Assembly: GCF_003129465.1 (NCBI RefSeq)
Contig: NZ_QFFF01000001.1
Coordinates: 2,031,501-2,095,500 of the forward strand
Length of the DNA stretch: 64,000 bases
Direction of reading: 5' to 3'
Source: Sphingosinicella humi
Lineage (GTDB): Bacteria > Pseudomonadota > Alphaproteobacteria > Sphingomonadales > Sphingomonadaceae
Under the pieces are notes generated by a model. It did not search any database. It saw only the letters and a program-made list of their open reading frames with translations, and had not been told where the DNA came from. Of this stretch, positions 1 to 9,489 are shown piece by piece. The position numbers were made by a program, and so were the translations under genes. Position 1 is the stretch's first letter. Each line of letters begins with the position of its first letter.

Positions 1-62
1 CCGTGCCCGAAATGGAAGCCGCGGCGCCGCCGCCCGCGATCGACGCGGCGACGACGATATGA
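1..62 (+). CDS. ftsQ: Cell-division protein FtsQ, C-terminal end (partial)
   Basis: An open frame enters from the left edge and ends at a TGA at 60-62, leaving about 19 C-terminal residues rich in Ala and Pro. The tail has no diagnostic motif. The call rests on position: in Alphaproteobacteria the gene just upstream of ftsA in the dcw cluster is ftsQ, and the 10-base gap to ftsA fits. FtsQ is the inner-membrane divisome linker. Identity is inferred from synteny only. Confidence 0.5.
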   Translation, partial: VPEMEAAAPPPAIDAATTI

Positions 63-72
63 GGGCGCGCCG

Positions 73-1344
73 TTGAGCAGGAGGATGCCGCAGCCTCCGG
101 GCCGCAAGCTCGTCACCGCCCTCGACATCGGTTCGTCCAAGGTCTCCGCCCTCATCGCGGAGCCGGGCGAGGCGGGCGAGCTGCGCATCCTCGGCACCGG
201 CCAGCGCGAGAGCCGCGGCGTCAAGCGCGGCTATGTCGCCGACATGGAGCGGACCGAAGCCGCCATCCGCGAGGCGGTGGAGCAGGCCGAGCGCATCGCC
301 GGCACCAATGTCGAGGACGCCTTCGTCGGCTATTCGGCGGGCGGCCTTGTCAGCACCGTCGCCAGCGTCGAGGTGGGCATCGGCGGCCGCAAGATCGAGA
401 AGAGCGATATCGACAATCTGCTCATTGCCGGACGGGATTCGATCAATCCGGAAGGCCGGATTCTCCTCCACGCGCTGCCCGCCCTCTACACGCTCGATGG
501 GTTGCAGGGGGTGAAGAAGCCGCTCGGCCTTCACGCCGACAAGCTGACCGTGGACATTCACGTCATCTCCACCGAGCCGTCGCCCGTTCGCAACCTCGAC
601 CTGTGCGTTCGCTCGGCGCATCTCGGCGTCTCCGCCATCGTCGCCTCGCCGGTCGCCGCCGGCCGGGCCTGTCTCAGCGAGGAAGAGAGGGAGTTGGGCG
701 TGGCGCTCGTCGAGATGGGCGCGGGCGTCACCAACGTCTCGGTCTTCGCCGGCGGAATGCTGGTCGGTTTGAAGTCGCTCCCCATCGGCGGCATCGACAT
801 CACCGACGATATCGCCTCCGCCTTCGGCACCCGGCGGGTGGAGGCGGAGCGGCTGAAATGCTTCTACGGCTCGGCGACCACCTCCCCCCGCGACAATCAC
901 GACATGATCGACATCGCTCCGATCGCCGGCGCAGAGGAGGGGGCGGAGACGACGCGGATTACGCGCGCCCAGCTCATCGCCATCATCCGCCAGCGGCTGG
1001 AGCAGTTGATGGACGAGATCGCGCAGGCGCTGAAGGATCTGGGTTTCGCCGGGCCGTTCGGCAGGCAGGTTGTGCTGACCGGAGGGGCCTCGGAACTGAA
1101 GGGCATGGCCGACTATGCTCAAGGCGTGCTCGGCCGTGCCGTGCGGGTCGGCCGGCCGAAGCTGCCCGGCCTTCCCGATGCGCATAGCGGACCCGCCTTT
1201 ACCACCCTGGCGGGGCTCGCTCTGTTCGCGGCGTCGAACGAGCTCGACCTGAGGCGGTTCGGCGGGAATGAAAAGGGCACGCGCAAGGGCGAAGGGGAGG
1301 GCATGATGCAGCGCCTCATCTCATTGTTCAAAAGCAACTATTAG
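73..1344 (+). CDS. ftsA: Cell-division protein FtsA
   Basis: FtsA is an actin-like ATPase that anchors FtsZ filaments to the inner membrane and recruits later divisome proteins. The 423-residue product has the N-terminal actin-fold phosphate loop ([14 protein letters not shown], about residue 16), a second phosphate-type motif ([13 protein letters not shown]) and the adenosine motif [12 protein letters not shown] near residue 340. It ends in an amphipathic helix ([13 protein letters not shown]) typical of the FtsA membrane-targeting tail. The start is taken as TTG 73, with GAGG about 8 bases upstream. The in-frame ATG at 85 directly abuts AGGAGG, which is too close to serve as its ribosome site. 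It sits between ftsQ and ftsZ as in other dcw clusters. Confidence 0.95.
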   Translation: MSRRMPQPPGRKLVTALDIGSSKVSALIAEPGEAGELRILGTGQRESRGVKRGYVADMERTEAAIREAVEQAERIAGTNVEDAFVGYSAGGLVSTVASVEVGIGGRKIEKSDIDNLLIAGRDSINPEGRILLHALPALYTLDGLQGVKKPLGLHADKLTVDIHVISTEPSPVRNLDLCVRSAHLGVSAIVASPVAAGRACLSEEERELGVALVEMGAGVTNVSVFAGGMLVGLKSLPIGGIDITDDIASAFGTRRVEAERLKCFYGSATTSPRDNHDMIDIAPIAGAEEGAETTRITRAQLIAIIRQRLEQLMDEIAQALKDLGFAGPFGRQVVLTGGASELKGMADYAQGVLGRAVRVGRPKLPGLPDAHSGPAFTTLAGLALFAASNELDLRRFGGNEKGTRKGEGEGMMQRLISLFKSNY

Positions 1345-1453
1345 GAAAAATTATGCCCACGTTAACTTTTTGCTTCCGCCCGCGAATCGCATCGTGCAAA
1401 AGAGTCGGCAAGGTGCTTCGTGGGGGCGCCGTGAGCACAGGGGAGTCAACCAA

Positions 1454-2908
1454 ATGAGCATCGATTTCATCCGTCCGGAAGTTGACGAGCTGCGTCCCCG
1501 GATCAGCGTGATCGGCGTCGGTGGCGCGGGTGGCAACGCGATCGCGAACATGATCAACAGCGATGTTCAGGGCGTCGATTTCCTCGTCGCGAATACCGAT
1601 GCGCAGGCGCTGAACGCGTCCCTGGCGGACCAGAAGATCCAGCTGGGGCTCAAGATCACCCAGGGCCTCGGCGCCGGCTCCCGCCCCGAGATCGGCAAGG
1701 CTGCCGCCGAGGAGACGATCGCGGAGATCGAGAAGGCGCTCGACGGCGCCCATATGTGCTTCATCGCGGCCGGCATGGGCGGCGGCACCGGCACCGGCGC
1801 GGCCCCCGTCATCGCCAAGGCGGCGCGGGACAAGGGCATCCTCACCGTCGGCGTCGTCACCAAGCCGTTCGCCTTCGAAGGCACGCGCCGCGGCCGCTCG
1901 GCCGACGCGGGCATCGAGGAGCTGCAGCAGCATGTCGACACGCTGATCGTCATCCCCAACCAGAATCTGTTCCGCATCGCCAACCCGAATACGACCTTCA
2001 AGGAAGCCTTCGCTATGGCGGACGAGGTGCTCCAGCAGGGCGTGCGCGGCATCACCGACCTCATGGTCATGCCGGGCCTCATCAACCTCGATTTCGCCGA
2101 CGTCCGTTCGGTGATGGGCGAGATGGGCAAGGCGATGATGGGCACCGGCGAGGCTTCGGGCGACAACCGCGCCCTCGAGGCCGCCGAGCAGGCGATCGCC
2201 AACCCGCTCCTCGACGGCGTCAGCATGAAGGGCGCCAAGGGCGTCATCATCTCGATCACCGGCGGCGAGGACATGCGCCTGATGGAAGTGGACGAGGCCG
2301 CCAACCACATCAAGGATCTGGTCGATCCGGATGCCAACATCATCTGGGGCTCGGCGTTCAACAACGACCTCGACGGCAAGATCAGGGTTTCGGTCGTCGC
2401 GACCGGCATCGAGGCCGATGCCGTGGCGATCCAGCCGGCGCCGGCCAAGGTCTTCGCCTTCCCGTCCTCGCCGCGCGTGGCCGAGGCTCCGAAGCCGATG
2501 CCGGTGGCCGAGCCCGTGATCGTATCGGAAGAGGCCGAGGAGCAGGCTCCGGCTGCCGAGCTGACCCTCGAGGAGGAAGCGTCGACGGAGCTCGGGCTGG
2601 AAACACCGGTTGAGGAGGAGACGGGCGACGAGCTTCTGCTTGGCAGCGGCGATATGCTGGCGGGCGAAGAGACGGTCCCGGCGGCGGAGGAGACTCCGGC
2701 GGAGGAGCCGACGTCCGGCAACCGCAGCTGGCTCACCGGCCAGGAAGAGGCGCGCCAGGCGCCGCGTGCCGGCGGCACCTTGTTCGAGCGCATGTCGAAC
2801 ATCGCCCGCGGCGCGGCCAAGGCGCAGGTCGAAGAGGAAGCGCCGGCCCGGCATAGCCGCGATCCGCTCGATATTCCGCGGTTCCTCAATCGCCAGAACA
2901 ATCAGTAA
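1454..2908 (+). CDS. ftsZ: Cell-division GTPase FtsZ
   Basis: This is the tubulin-like GTPase that forms the cytokinetic Z ring. The start is ATG 1454, preceded by CAGGGGAG at 1438-1445; upstream in-frame codons have no ribosome site. The 484-residue product has the tubulin signature GGGTGTG at residues 109-115, the T7 loop (NLDFADVR) and a conserved FtsZ core to about residue 315. A long acidic Glu/Pro/Ala-rich linker of about 150 residues follows. The last residues (DIPRFLNRQ) form the conserved C-terminal peptide that binds FtsA and other partners. The 109 bases between ftsA and ftsZ leave room for a separate promoter. Confidence 0.97.
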   Translation: MSIDFIRPEVDELRPRISVIGVGGAGGNAIANMINSDVQGVDFLVANTDAQALNASLADQKIQLGLKITQGLGAGSRPEIGKAAAEETIAEIEKALDGAHMCFIAAGMGGGTGTGAAPVIAKAARDKGILTVGVVTKPFAFEGTRRGRSADAGIEELQQHVDTLIVIPNQNLFRIANPNTTFKEAFAMADEVLQQGVRGITDLMVMPGLINLDFADVRSVMGEMGKAMMGTGEASGDNRALEAAEQAIANPLLDGVSMKGAKGVIISITGGEDMRLMEVDEAANHIKDLVDPDANIIWGSAFNNDLDGKIRVSVVATGIEADAVAIQPAPAKVFAFPSSPRVAEAPKPMPVAEPVIVSEEAEEQAPAAELTLEEEASTELGLETPVEEETGDELLLGSGDMLAGEETVPAAEETPAEEPTSGNRSWLTGQEEARQAPRAGGTLFERMSNIARGAAKAQVEEEAPARHSRDPLDIPRFLNRQNNQ

Positions 2909-2925
2909 GACCCAACCGCGGTCCG

Positions 2926-2961
2926 ATCGGTGCCACCCGTTTATCGACGGTAGGCACCGAT
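2926..2961 (+). terminator. Hairpin downstream of ftsZ
   Basis: ATCGGTGCC at 2926-2934 pairs with GGCACCGAT at 2953-2961, and an inner CCGT/ACGG stem extends the hairpin. It lies 18 bases after the ftsZ stop. No T-run follows, so it is either a weak terminator or a stabilising 3' hairpin. Confidence 0.35.
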
Positions 2962-3022
2962 TGGGCGTGGATCATCGGGTCCATACATCGTCGGTTTAGC
3001 TTTGGATGGGCTTATCGGCGGC

Positions 3023-4642
3023 ATGATTCCCATGAAGATGAACACGCTAAGGCTCGGCGCCGCCTTGCTAGTGGTCGGTTTCGCCAGCTCCGCAGGGGGC
3101 GCGCAGGAAATCCGGCACGTCTACAGCGGTAGCCAGCTGCGCGAGACGCCGGATGTGGCGCTCGCCCGCCATCTGCGCACGCTGGCCGAATCCCCCCGCA
3201 ACGGCAATGCGTTGAAGGGTGCCGGCGAGGCCGCGCTTGCGCTCAACGATCCGCAGACGGCGCTGACCTTCTTCGCCCGCGCCGAAGAGGTGACGCCGCG
3301 CGACGGCCGGGTGAAGGCGGGCATGGGCTCGGCCTTCGTGCTGCTGGAGCAGCCGGAGGCCGCGCTGCGCTTCTTCGCCGAGGCGAAGAGCATGGGCATC
3401 CTCGAGCGGACCTTCGCCGGCGACCGCGGCCTCGCCTACGACCTGACCGGGGACCCCATCCGTGCCCAGGCCGACTATCGCATGTCTCTCGCCTATCGCG
3501 AGGATCCGGATGTCCGCCAGCGTCTGGCCCTGTCGCTGGCGATCAGCGGAGACCGCGATGGCGCGATCAAGACGATCGACGACCTGCTGCGCAAGCAGGA
3601 TCGCGGCGCCTGGCGGACCCGGGCCTTCATCCTCGCGCTGACCGGCGATACGGCCGGAGCGACTGAGGCGACCCGCGCCGTGCTGCCGGCGCAGGCGTCG
3701 GCGCTCCAGCCCTTCTTCGCGCGTCTCCCCTGGCTCACGCCGGCCGAGCGGGCGATGGCGGTCCACTTCGGCCGCATTCCGACCGCCGGCACCCAGAACG
3801 CTGCCGCCGCACCGCCGGCTCAGACGCAATATGCCAACGCCGGTCCCGCCACCGGCCAAGCAACGAGCCCCAGCCGCCCAACCGCCTCCTCGCGCAGGGC
3901 GGCCCAGGCCGAACCCGATAAGACGTCGGCCCGCCGCCGCCCCGGCAGCCGCGACGGCACCGTCAGGCAGGCGCCCTTCGCGAAGGCGCAGCGAACTGCC
4001 GAGCCGGCATCGGCGCCGCCCACTCAGCGGAGCGGGCGTACGGCGGTTCGGACGGCCCCGCTGCCCTCGTCGGAAAAGGAGTCCGAGCCGTCGGACCCAG
4101 CCCCGGCTCCGGCCGCCGACGCTAAGCCGGCCCCAACAGGGTCGGCGAGCGCGGCCGGGGCCTCTCAGAAGAGCGCGCCCGAACGGACGAAGCCAGCAAA
4201 GACCGCCGCTGCCACGCCGCCGGCGAAGAAGCCGCCGGTCGTCCGTCTTCCCTTCGGCCCGCCGACACCGGGCACGCCGCCGCGCCTCGCCGACATCGGC
4301 GAGGCCGTCGCTGCGGTTCCCGATGCCGCCCAGGGCGAGCAAAGGGCCCCTGCGCCCAAGGCGGCCGCGCCTAGCCGGCACTGGGTCCAGATCGCGGGTG
4401 GCGCCAACAAGGACGGCCTGCCGCGCGAATTCAAGCGACTGAAGGCGAAGGCGCCCGACCTTCTTTCGGGCAAGACCGCCTGGACCTCCCCGCTGCGCTT
4501 CACTAATCGCCTTCTCGTGGGTCCCTTCGAATCCGAGACCGAGGCGCAGGCCTTCGTGAACGCGTTGGTCGCGGCGGATCTGGCCGCTTTCAGCTGGACC
4601 AGTGCGGAGGGGCAGGAGATCGAGAAGCTGGCCGTCCAGTGA
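3023..4642 (+). CDS. Secreted TPR and SPOR-domain protein
   Basis: This exported protein probably binds denuded peptidoglycan at division sites. A signal peptide (hydrophobic [19 protein letters not shown]) begins the 539-residue product. Residues of about 40-240 look like tetratricopeptide helices, with repeated Ala-rich helix pairs ([17 protein letters not shown] and similar). A low-complexity Pro/Ala/Lys-rich stretch spans about 255-445. The last 90 residues form a SPOR domain ([12 protein letters not shown], then LLVGPF). The start is uncertain between ATG 3023, 3032 and 3038, none with a strong ribosome site. The stop overlaps the next gene's start by 4 bases, implying translational coupling with the dGTPase gene. 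The family is well supported; the exact role is inferred from the SPOR domain. Confidence 0.8.
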   Translation: MIPMKMNTLRLGAALLVVGFASSAGGAQEIRHVYSGSQLRETPDVALARHLRTLAESPRNGNALKGAGEAALALNDPQTALTFFARAEEVTPRDGRVKAGMGSAFVLLEQPEAALRFFAEAKSMGILERTFAGDRGLAYDLTGDPIRAQADYRMSLAYREDPDVRQRLALSLAISGDRDGAIKTIDDLLRKQDRGAWRTRAFILALTGDTAGATEATRAVLPAQASALQPFFARLPWLTPAERAMAVHFGRIPTAGTQNAAAAPPAQTQYANAGPATGQATSPSRPTASSRRAAQAEPDKTSARRRPGSRDGTVRQAPFAKAQRTAEPASAPPTQRSGRTAVRTAPLPSSEKESEPSDPAPAPAADAKPAPTGSASAAGASQKSAPERTKPAKTAAATPPAKKPPVVRLPFGPPTPGTPPRLADIGEAVAAVPDAAQGEQRAPAPKAAAPSRHWVQIAGGANKDGLPREFKRLKAKAPDLLSGKTAWTSPLRFTNRLLVGPFESETEAQAFVNALVAADLAAFSWTSAEGQEIEKLAVQ

Positions 4643-5802
4643 GGGCGCTGGCCCCTTACGCCTCCGACCCCGCCCGGAGCCGTGGCCGCCTCCACGCCGA
4701 GGACCGCGGGGCCACCCGCGGCCCCCGCGACGCCTTCCAGCGCGACCGCGACCGCATCATCCATTCGGTCCCGTTCCGTCGCCTCCGCCACAAGACCCAG
4801 GTCTTCGTTGCGCCCGACGGCGATCATTTCCGCGTACGACTCACCCACAGCCTCGAGGTCGCACAGATCGGCCGCACGCTCGCCCGCGCGCTTGGCCTGA
4901 ACGAGGACCTGACCGAGGCGCTGTGCCTCGCCCACGATATCGGACACCCGCCCTTCGGCCATGCCGGTGAGGATGCTTTGAAGGCGGCCATGGTCGAGGC
5001 GGGCGGCTTCGATCACAATGCCCACACCATCCGCCTCCTCACCCGCCTGGAAACGCCTTATCCTGCTTTTGACGGTCTCAACCTCAGCTGGGAGACGCTG
5101 GAGGGGCTCGCCAAGCATAACGGCCCCGTCGCCAGCCCCGGCTGGGCGCTTGCCGAAGCCGATGCCGCCTTCCCGCTCGACCTCGCCACCTGGCCGAGCC
5201 TGGAGGCGCAGGTCGCCGCGATCGCCGACGATATCGCCTATGACAATCACGATATAGACGACGGTCTCCGGGCCGGCCTCTTCACCTTGGACGAACTGCT
5301 CGCCGTGCCGCTTACCGGCCGCGGCTGGCAGGCGGTGCGCAGCCGCTTCCCCAAGGTCGACGAGCAGCGCCTCATCCCAGAGCTGGTCCGCGACCAGATC
5401 GGCCGGATGGTGAACGACGTGCTCGAGGAAACCCGCCGCCGACTGGACGAAAGCGGCGTCGCCAGCCCCGACGATGTGCGGCAGGCGGGCCGGCTTCTTG
5501 CCGGCTTTTCGGACGAGATGGCGCGCGAGGAGCGGGGGCTCAAAGCCTTCCTTTCTCAGCGCATGTACCGCTCCGGCCCGGTCAAGGCGGTGGCAGACGA
5601 AGCGGAGCGGGTCCTTTCCCGCCTGTTCGAGGCCTATCGCACCAATGTCTGCCTGCTTCCCCCCGAGTGGCAACCCGCCGCGCCTGAGCCCGTGCCGACC
5701 TTGCGCGCCATCGGCGACTTCATCGCCGGCATGACCGACCGTTTCGCCATCCGCCAATATCGCGAGCTGGTCGGCCCGGTGGAGCTGCCCGAAGGCTTCT
5801 AG
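4639..5802 (+). CDS. dgt: Deoxyguanosinetriphosphate triphosphohydrolase-like protein
   Basis: This HD-superfamily enzyme hydrolyses dNTPs to deoxynucleoside and triphosphate. The 387-residue product carries the family's N-terminal [10 protein letters not shown] segment. Metal ligands are visible as H in [12 protein letters not shown], the HD pair in [15 protein letters not shown], and a later D in [13 protein letters not shown]. Length matches the type-2 dGTPase-like subfamily, about 380-400 residues. The start is GTG 4639 within the overlap with the SPOR gene stop (GTGA). argS follows 64 bases downstream, an order common in sphingomonads. Substrate preference cannot be read from the sequence. 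Confidence 0.88.
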   Translation: MRALAPYASDPARSRGRLHAEDRGATRGPRDAFQRDRDRIIHSVPFRRLRHKTQVFVAPDGDHFRVRLTHSLEVAQIGRTLARALGLNEDLTEALCLAHDIGHPPFGHAGEDALKAAMVEAGGFDHNAHTIRLLTRLETPYPAFDGLNLSWETLEGLAKHNGPVASPGWALAEADAAFPLDLATWPSLEAQVAAIADDIAYDNHDIDDGLRAGLFTLDELLAVPLTGRGWQAVRSRFPKVDEQRLIPELVRDQIGRMVNDVLEETRRRLDESGVASPDDVRQAGRLLAGFSDEMAREERGLKAFLSQRMYRSGPVKAVADEAERVLSRLFEAYRTNVCLLPPEWQPAAPEPVPTLRAIGDFIAGMTDRFAIRQYRELVGPVELPEGF

Positions 5803-5866
5803 GCGCTGGACCTTGGCGCTGGCCATCCGCTACAGCGCCATCTTTCCCGCCAATGGAAATTGTGAC

Positions 5867-7597
5867 GTGACCCTTTACGCCCGTTTCGCCGCGCATGTCG
5901 GCACCGTTCTCGACAGCCTTGAGCAGGAAGGAAGCCTCACGCCGGGCCTCGATCGCAAGGCGGTGGCGGTCGAGCCGCCGCGCGATGCCTCGCATGGCGA
6001 TCTCGCGACCAACGCGGCGATGGTGCTGGCGAAGAAGGCCGGCACCAATCCGCGCGCGCTGGCCGAGCTGATCGCGCCCAAGCTCCAGGCGCTGGACGAA
6101 GTCGCGGCGGTCGAGGTTGCGGGACCGGGTTTCATCAACATCCGCCTCGATCCCGGCATCTGGCAGAGCGAGCTTCGCGCCATCCTCGCCGAGGCCGCCG
6201 ATTATGGCCGTTCCAGCCTCGGCAAGGGCGAAAGGGTGAATGTCGAATATGTCTCGGCCAATCCGACCGGGCCGATGCACATGGGCCATTGCCGCGGCGC
6301 CGTGGTCGGCGATGCCCTGGCCGCCTTGCTCGAATATGCCGGCTACGCCGTCACGCGCGAATATTATGTGAACGACGCGGGAAGCCAAGTCGACACGCTC
6401 GCCCGCTCGGCGCACCTTCGCTACCGCGAAGCGCTCGGCGAGGAGATCGGTGAGATTCCCGAGGGCCTCTACCCTGGCGACTATCTCCTCCCGGTCGGGA
6501 AGGCGCTCGCGGAGGAGTTCGGCGACCGCTATGTCGGCGCGCCCGAGGCCGAATGGCTCCAGCTCTTCAAGAAGAAGACCGTGGTGGCGATGCTCGTCCT
6601 CATCCGCCACGACCTCGGCCTCCTCGGCATCCACCACGACATCTTCGCCTCCGAGGCGGACCTCCAGGCGAGCGGCGCCGTCGATCGCGGCCTCGAAACG
6701 CTGCGGGCCAAGGGCCTTGTCTATGAGGGCCTGCTCGAAGCGCCCAAAGGCGAGACGCCTGAAGACTGGGAGCCGGTCGAGCTGACCCTGTTCCGCTCGA
6801 CGGAGTTCGGCGACGACCAGGACCGGCCGATGAAGAAGTCCAACGGAAGCTGGACCTATTTCGGCGCCGACGCCGCCTATCATCTGCAGAAGGCGGAAAG
6901 CGCCGACCACCTCATCAACATCTGGGGCGCCGATCATGCCGGCACGGTGAAGCGCGTTCAGGCGGCGGTGAGGGCGCTGACCGACGGCCGCGTCGACCTC
7001 GACGTCAAGCTGGTCAACATGGTCCGCCTGTTCCGCGCCGGCGAGCCGATCAAGATGTCGAAGCGGGCCGGCAATTTCGTGACCCTGGCCGACGTCGTGC
7101 GCGAAGTCGGCAAGGACGTGGTGCGCTTCATGATGCTCACCCGCCGTGCCGACGCGCCGCTCGACTTCGATTTCGCCAAGGTGGTCGAGGCGTCGAAGGA
7201 CAACCCGGTTTTCTACGTGCAGTACGCCCATGCGCGCATCTGCTCGCTCCACCGGCGGACGAAAGAGGCCGCGCTGGATCTGCCGGAGACGGCCGATCTC
7301 GCCCTGCTGGACGATGAGGAACTGGCGCTGATCAAGCTGGGCGCCCAATTCCCGCGCGTGGTCGAGGCGGCGGCCCAGGCGCACGAGCCGCACCGCATCG
7401 CCTTCTACCTGAACGACCTCGCCGCGGCGCTCCACGCCCAGTGGAACAAGGGCAATGATGACCCGGCGCGCCGTTTCTTGTTGGCACAGAATCCCGATTT
7501 GACACGCGCACGTCTGGAACTCGCCTCGGCGATAGGGCAGATTATCCGCAACGGCCTGGCGATCATGGGGGTGGCCGCCGCTGAGGAGATGCAGTGA
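5867..7597 (+). CDS. argS: Arginyl-tRNA synthetase
   Basis: This class I aminoacyl-tRNA synthetase charges tRNA-Arg. The 576-residue product has the N-terminal ArgRS additional domain. The HIGH-type motif reads HMGH within [14 protein letters not shown], and the KMSKS-type motif reads [11 protein letters not shown]-terminal DALR anticodon-binding domain ends the protein. The start is taken as GTG 5867, with GGAAA 8 bases upstream; this gives the usual family length and removes an unlikely N-terminal extension. The stop overlaps the start of the next SPOR gene (TGATG). Confidence 0.96.
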   Translation: MTLYARFAAHVGTVLDSLEQEGSLTPGLDRKAVAVEPPRDASHGDLATNAAMVLAKKAGTNPRALAELIAPKLQALDEVAAVEVAGPGFINIRLDPGIWQSELRAILAEAADYGRSSLGKGERVNVEYVSANPTGPMHMGHCRGAVVGDALAALLEYAGYAVTREYYVNDAGSQVDTLARSAHLRYREALGEEIGEIPEGLYPGDYLLPVGKALAEEFGDRYVGAPEAEWLQLFKKKTVVAMLVLIRHDLGLLGIHHDIFASEADLQASGAVDRGLETLRAKGLVYEGLLEAPKGETPEDWEPVELTLFRSTEFGDDQDRPMKKSNGSWTYFGADAAYHLQKAESADHLINIWGADHAGTVKRVQAAVRALTDGRVDLDVKLVNMVRLFRAGEPIKMSKRAGNFVTLADVVREVGKDVVRFMMLTRRADAPLDFDFAKVVEASKDNPVFYVQYAHARICSLHRRTKEAALDLPETADLALLDDEELALIKLGAQFPRVVEAAAQAHEPHRIAFYLNDLAAALHAQWNKGNDDPARRFLLAQNPDLTRARLELASAIGQIIRNGLAIMGVAAAEEMQ

Positions 7598-8253
7598 TGA
7601 CCGATACGCGCGTTGACGAGGCCTTGCCCGACGAGGACCGCCTGCCCTGGCTCGAGGCCGTCGAGGAGGAAGAAGCGAGCGAGGGACCGTCGGCCGCCAA
7701 GCTCATTGCTTTTGTCGTCATCGGCCTGGCCGCGATCGGTTTGATCGTCGGCGGCCTGTTTTGGATCGGCAGTCGAGATGCGAGCGGTGAGGGGGGCGAG
7801 CCCGAGCTGATCGCCGCGCCGGCCGGCGACTATAAGGTGAAGCCGGACGAGCCCGGCGGGATGCAGGTCGAAGGCACCGGCGATACCGCCTTTGCCGCCA
7901 GCGAGGGCGCGGTTCCCAAGGCGGCGATCGATACCGGCGCGCTGCCCGAAACGCCGGTGACCAAGGAAGCGGCTCCGGTCGCGGCTCCGGCCGAACCGAA
8001 GCGGGCGGCCGCGCCGTCCACCGCGGCGGGTGCCACGATCCAGCTCGGCGCCTTCTCCAGCCAGAGCGCGGCGAACAGCGCGTGGAAGGCGCTGTCCGGC
8101 CGCTTCTCCTATCTGGCGCCGCTCAGCCACAGCGTCACGCCGGTGAAGAGCGGCGATGCGACGCTTTATCGCTTGCGCGCCAGCGGTCCCGATGCGAGCG
8201 GCATTTGCGGTCGCCTGCGCGTCGCCGGCGAGGCCTGCGTGCGTATCGACTAA
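7597..8253 (+). CDS. Membrane-anchored SPOR-domain protein
   Basis: This small bitopic inner-membrane protein is likely to bind septal peptidoglycan. The 218-residue product has an acidic N-terminus, one transmembrane helix at about residues 35-57 (IAFVVIGLAAIGLIVGGLFW), an Ala/Pro-rich periplasmic linker and a C-terminal SPOR domain (TIQLGAFSSQSAA to the end). GAGGAG at 7583-7588 favours ATG 7597 over GTG 7594. It is translationally coupled to argS. The argS, SPOR gene, nagZ order is typical of sphingomonads. Its two cysteines near the end (SGICGRLRVAGEACV) match a disulphide-type SPOR variant. Confidence 0.82.
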   Translation: MTDTRVDEALPDEDRLPWLEAVEEEEASEGPSAAKLIAFVVIGLAAIGLIVGGLFWIGSRDASGEGGEPELIAAPAGDYKVKPDEPGGMQVEGTGDTAFAASEGAVPKAAIDTGALPETPVTKEAAPVAAPAEPKRAAAPSTAAGATIQLGAFSSQSAANSAWKALSGRFSYLAPLSHSVTPVKSGDATLYRLRASGPDASGICGRLRVAGEACVRID

Positions 8254-8268
8254 TTGTGAGCATTGAGC

Positions 8269-8339
8269 GTCATTGCGAGGAGCATCGCGACGAAGCAATC
8301 CAGACCCAGGCTGGATTGCCGCGCTTCGCTCGCAATGAC
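8269..8339. repeat. Dispersed palindromic repeat, GTCATTGCGAG family
   Basis: GTCATTGCGAG at 8269-8279 is repeated inverted as CTCGCAATGAC at 8329-8339. An inner pair GCAATCCAG (8295-8303) and CTGGATTGC (8311-8319) completes a long hairpin. The sequence resembles the intergenic palindromes dispersed through many alphaproteobacterial genomes. It fills almost the whole gap between the SPOR gene and nagZ. Confidence 0.8.
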
Positions 8340-8359
8340 AGGCAGTTTTGGGAGACCTG

Positions 8360-9367
8360 ATGCAGCCGGCGATTTACGGCCTGGCGGGTGAAAGCCTCAC
8401 CGCCGACGAGCGGGATTTCTTCCGGGACGCCGATCCCGCCGGCTATATCCTCTTCCGCCGAAACTGCGCGGACCGGGAACAGCTCCGCGCGCTGACGGAC
8501 TCGCTGCGCGCCCTCCACGGCCGCGAGGATGTGCCGATCCTGATCGACCAGGAAGGCGGCCGCGTCGCCCGCATGCAGCCGCCGGTCTGGCCGAAATTCC
8601 CCCAAGCGGGGCGCTTCGCCGACCTTTACGCCAAGGCTCCGATCAGCGCGATCGAAGCCGCTCGGGCCAACGCCGGGGCGATCGCCCTGGTGTTGAGGGA
8701 AGCCGGCATCAACGTGAACTGCCTTCCGCTCCTCGACGTGCGCCAGCCCGGCGCCCACGACATCATCGGCGACCGTGCGCTCGGCGGCGAACCCATGCAG
8801 GTCGCCGCCCTGGGGCGCGCCGTGCTCGATGGCATGGCCGCCGCGGGCGTCGTCGGCGTCGTCAAGCACATCCCCGGCCACGGCCGCTCGATGAGCGACA
8901 GCCATGTCGAGCTCCCGGTCGTGAACGCGTCGGACGAAGAGCTGGACCTGGATATCGAACCCTTCCGCACCCTTCGCAACGCACCGATGGGCATGACCGC
9001 CCACGTCGTCTACACCGCCTGGGATCCGGATCGTCCCGCCAGCCTCTCGCCGACGGTCATCAACGACATCATCCGGGAGCGTATCGGCTTCGACGGCCTC
9101 CTCATGTCCGACGATCTCGGCATGCACGCCCTCACCGGCGGCTTCGACCGACGCGCCCGCGGCGTCGTCGAGGCGGGCTGCGACGTGGCGCTGCACTGCT
9201 CGGGCGACATGGCCGAGATGGTCGCGGTCGCGAACGGCCTGGGAGAGATGACGGGAAAGACGCGCGAGCGGCTCGATCGGGCCATGGCCAGCGTCGCCGA
9301 TGCCGCTCCGGCCGGCTCCTATGAGGAACTCGCCGCCAAGCGCGACGCGCTGCTCGCCTACGCTTGA
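8360..9367 (+). CDS. nagZ: Beta-N-acetylhexosaminidase (NagZ)
   Basis: This glycoside hydrolase family 3 enzyme removes GlcNAc from 1,6-anhydro-muropeptides during cytoplasmic cell-wall recycling. The 335-residue product contains the family's Asp-His catalytic loop (VKHIPGHGRSMSDSH), the binding motif LIDQEGGRVARM and the nucleophile Asp in LLMSDDLGMHAL. There is no signal peptide, as expected for NagZ. ATG 8360 is preceded by GGGAG 6-10 bases upstream, which separates the gene from the repeat immediately before it. Confidence 0.94.
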   Translation: MQPAIYGLAGESLTADERDFFRDADPAGYILFRRNCADREQLRALTDSLRALHGREDVPILIDQEGGRVARMQPPVWPKFPQAGRFADLYAKAPISAIEAARANAGAIALVLREAGINVNCLPLLDVRQPGAHDIIGDRALGGEPMQVAALGRAVLDGMAAAGVVGVVKHIPGHGRSMSDSHVELPVVNASDEELDLDIEPFRTLRNAPMGMTAHVVYTAWDPDRPASLSPTVINDIIRERIGFDGLLMSDDLGMHALTGGFDRRARGVVEAGCDVALHCSGDMAEMVAVANGLGEMTGKTRERLDRAMASVADAAPAGSYEELAAKRDALLAYA

Positions 9368-9398
9368 TCCGCGCTTTTTGACCGCTGGAATACCGTAA

Positions 9399-9416
9399 AA
9401 ACCGCCGATGCGGTTT
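9399..9416 (+). terminator. Weak hairpin terminator after nagZ
   Basis: AAACCGC at 9399-9405 pairs with GCGGTTT at 9410-9416 around a 4-base loop, 32 bases after the nagZ stop. The T-tract is short, so efficiency is doubtful. Confidence 0.3.
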
Positions 9417-9489
9417 ATGCGGTAGCGCACCGGAACGATCTGGCGCGAATGTGCCGGCCTTTCCCAAGCAGCCCGACGAAAGGTCGCCC

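Noticed and set aside
85-1344. FtsA starting at ATG 85
   Set aside because: The AGGAGG touches the ATG with no spacing; TTG 73 has a better-spaced upstream site.
1328-2854. Long open frame on the minus strand opposite ftsZ
   Set aside because: It is an out-of-phase shadow of a high-GC gene: Arg-rich, with no domain and fully covered by FtsZ.
4165-5826. Long minus-strand frame opposite the SPOR protein and dGTPase genes
   Set aside because: It has low-complexity composition and spans two well-supported genes on the other strand.
5720-7435. Long minus-strand frame opposite argS
   Set aside because: It is a shadow of argS with no recognisable motif or ribosome site.
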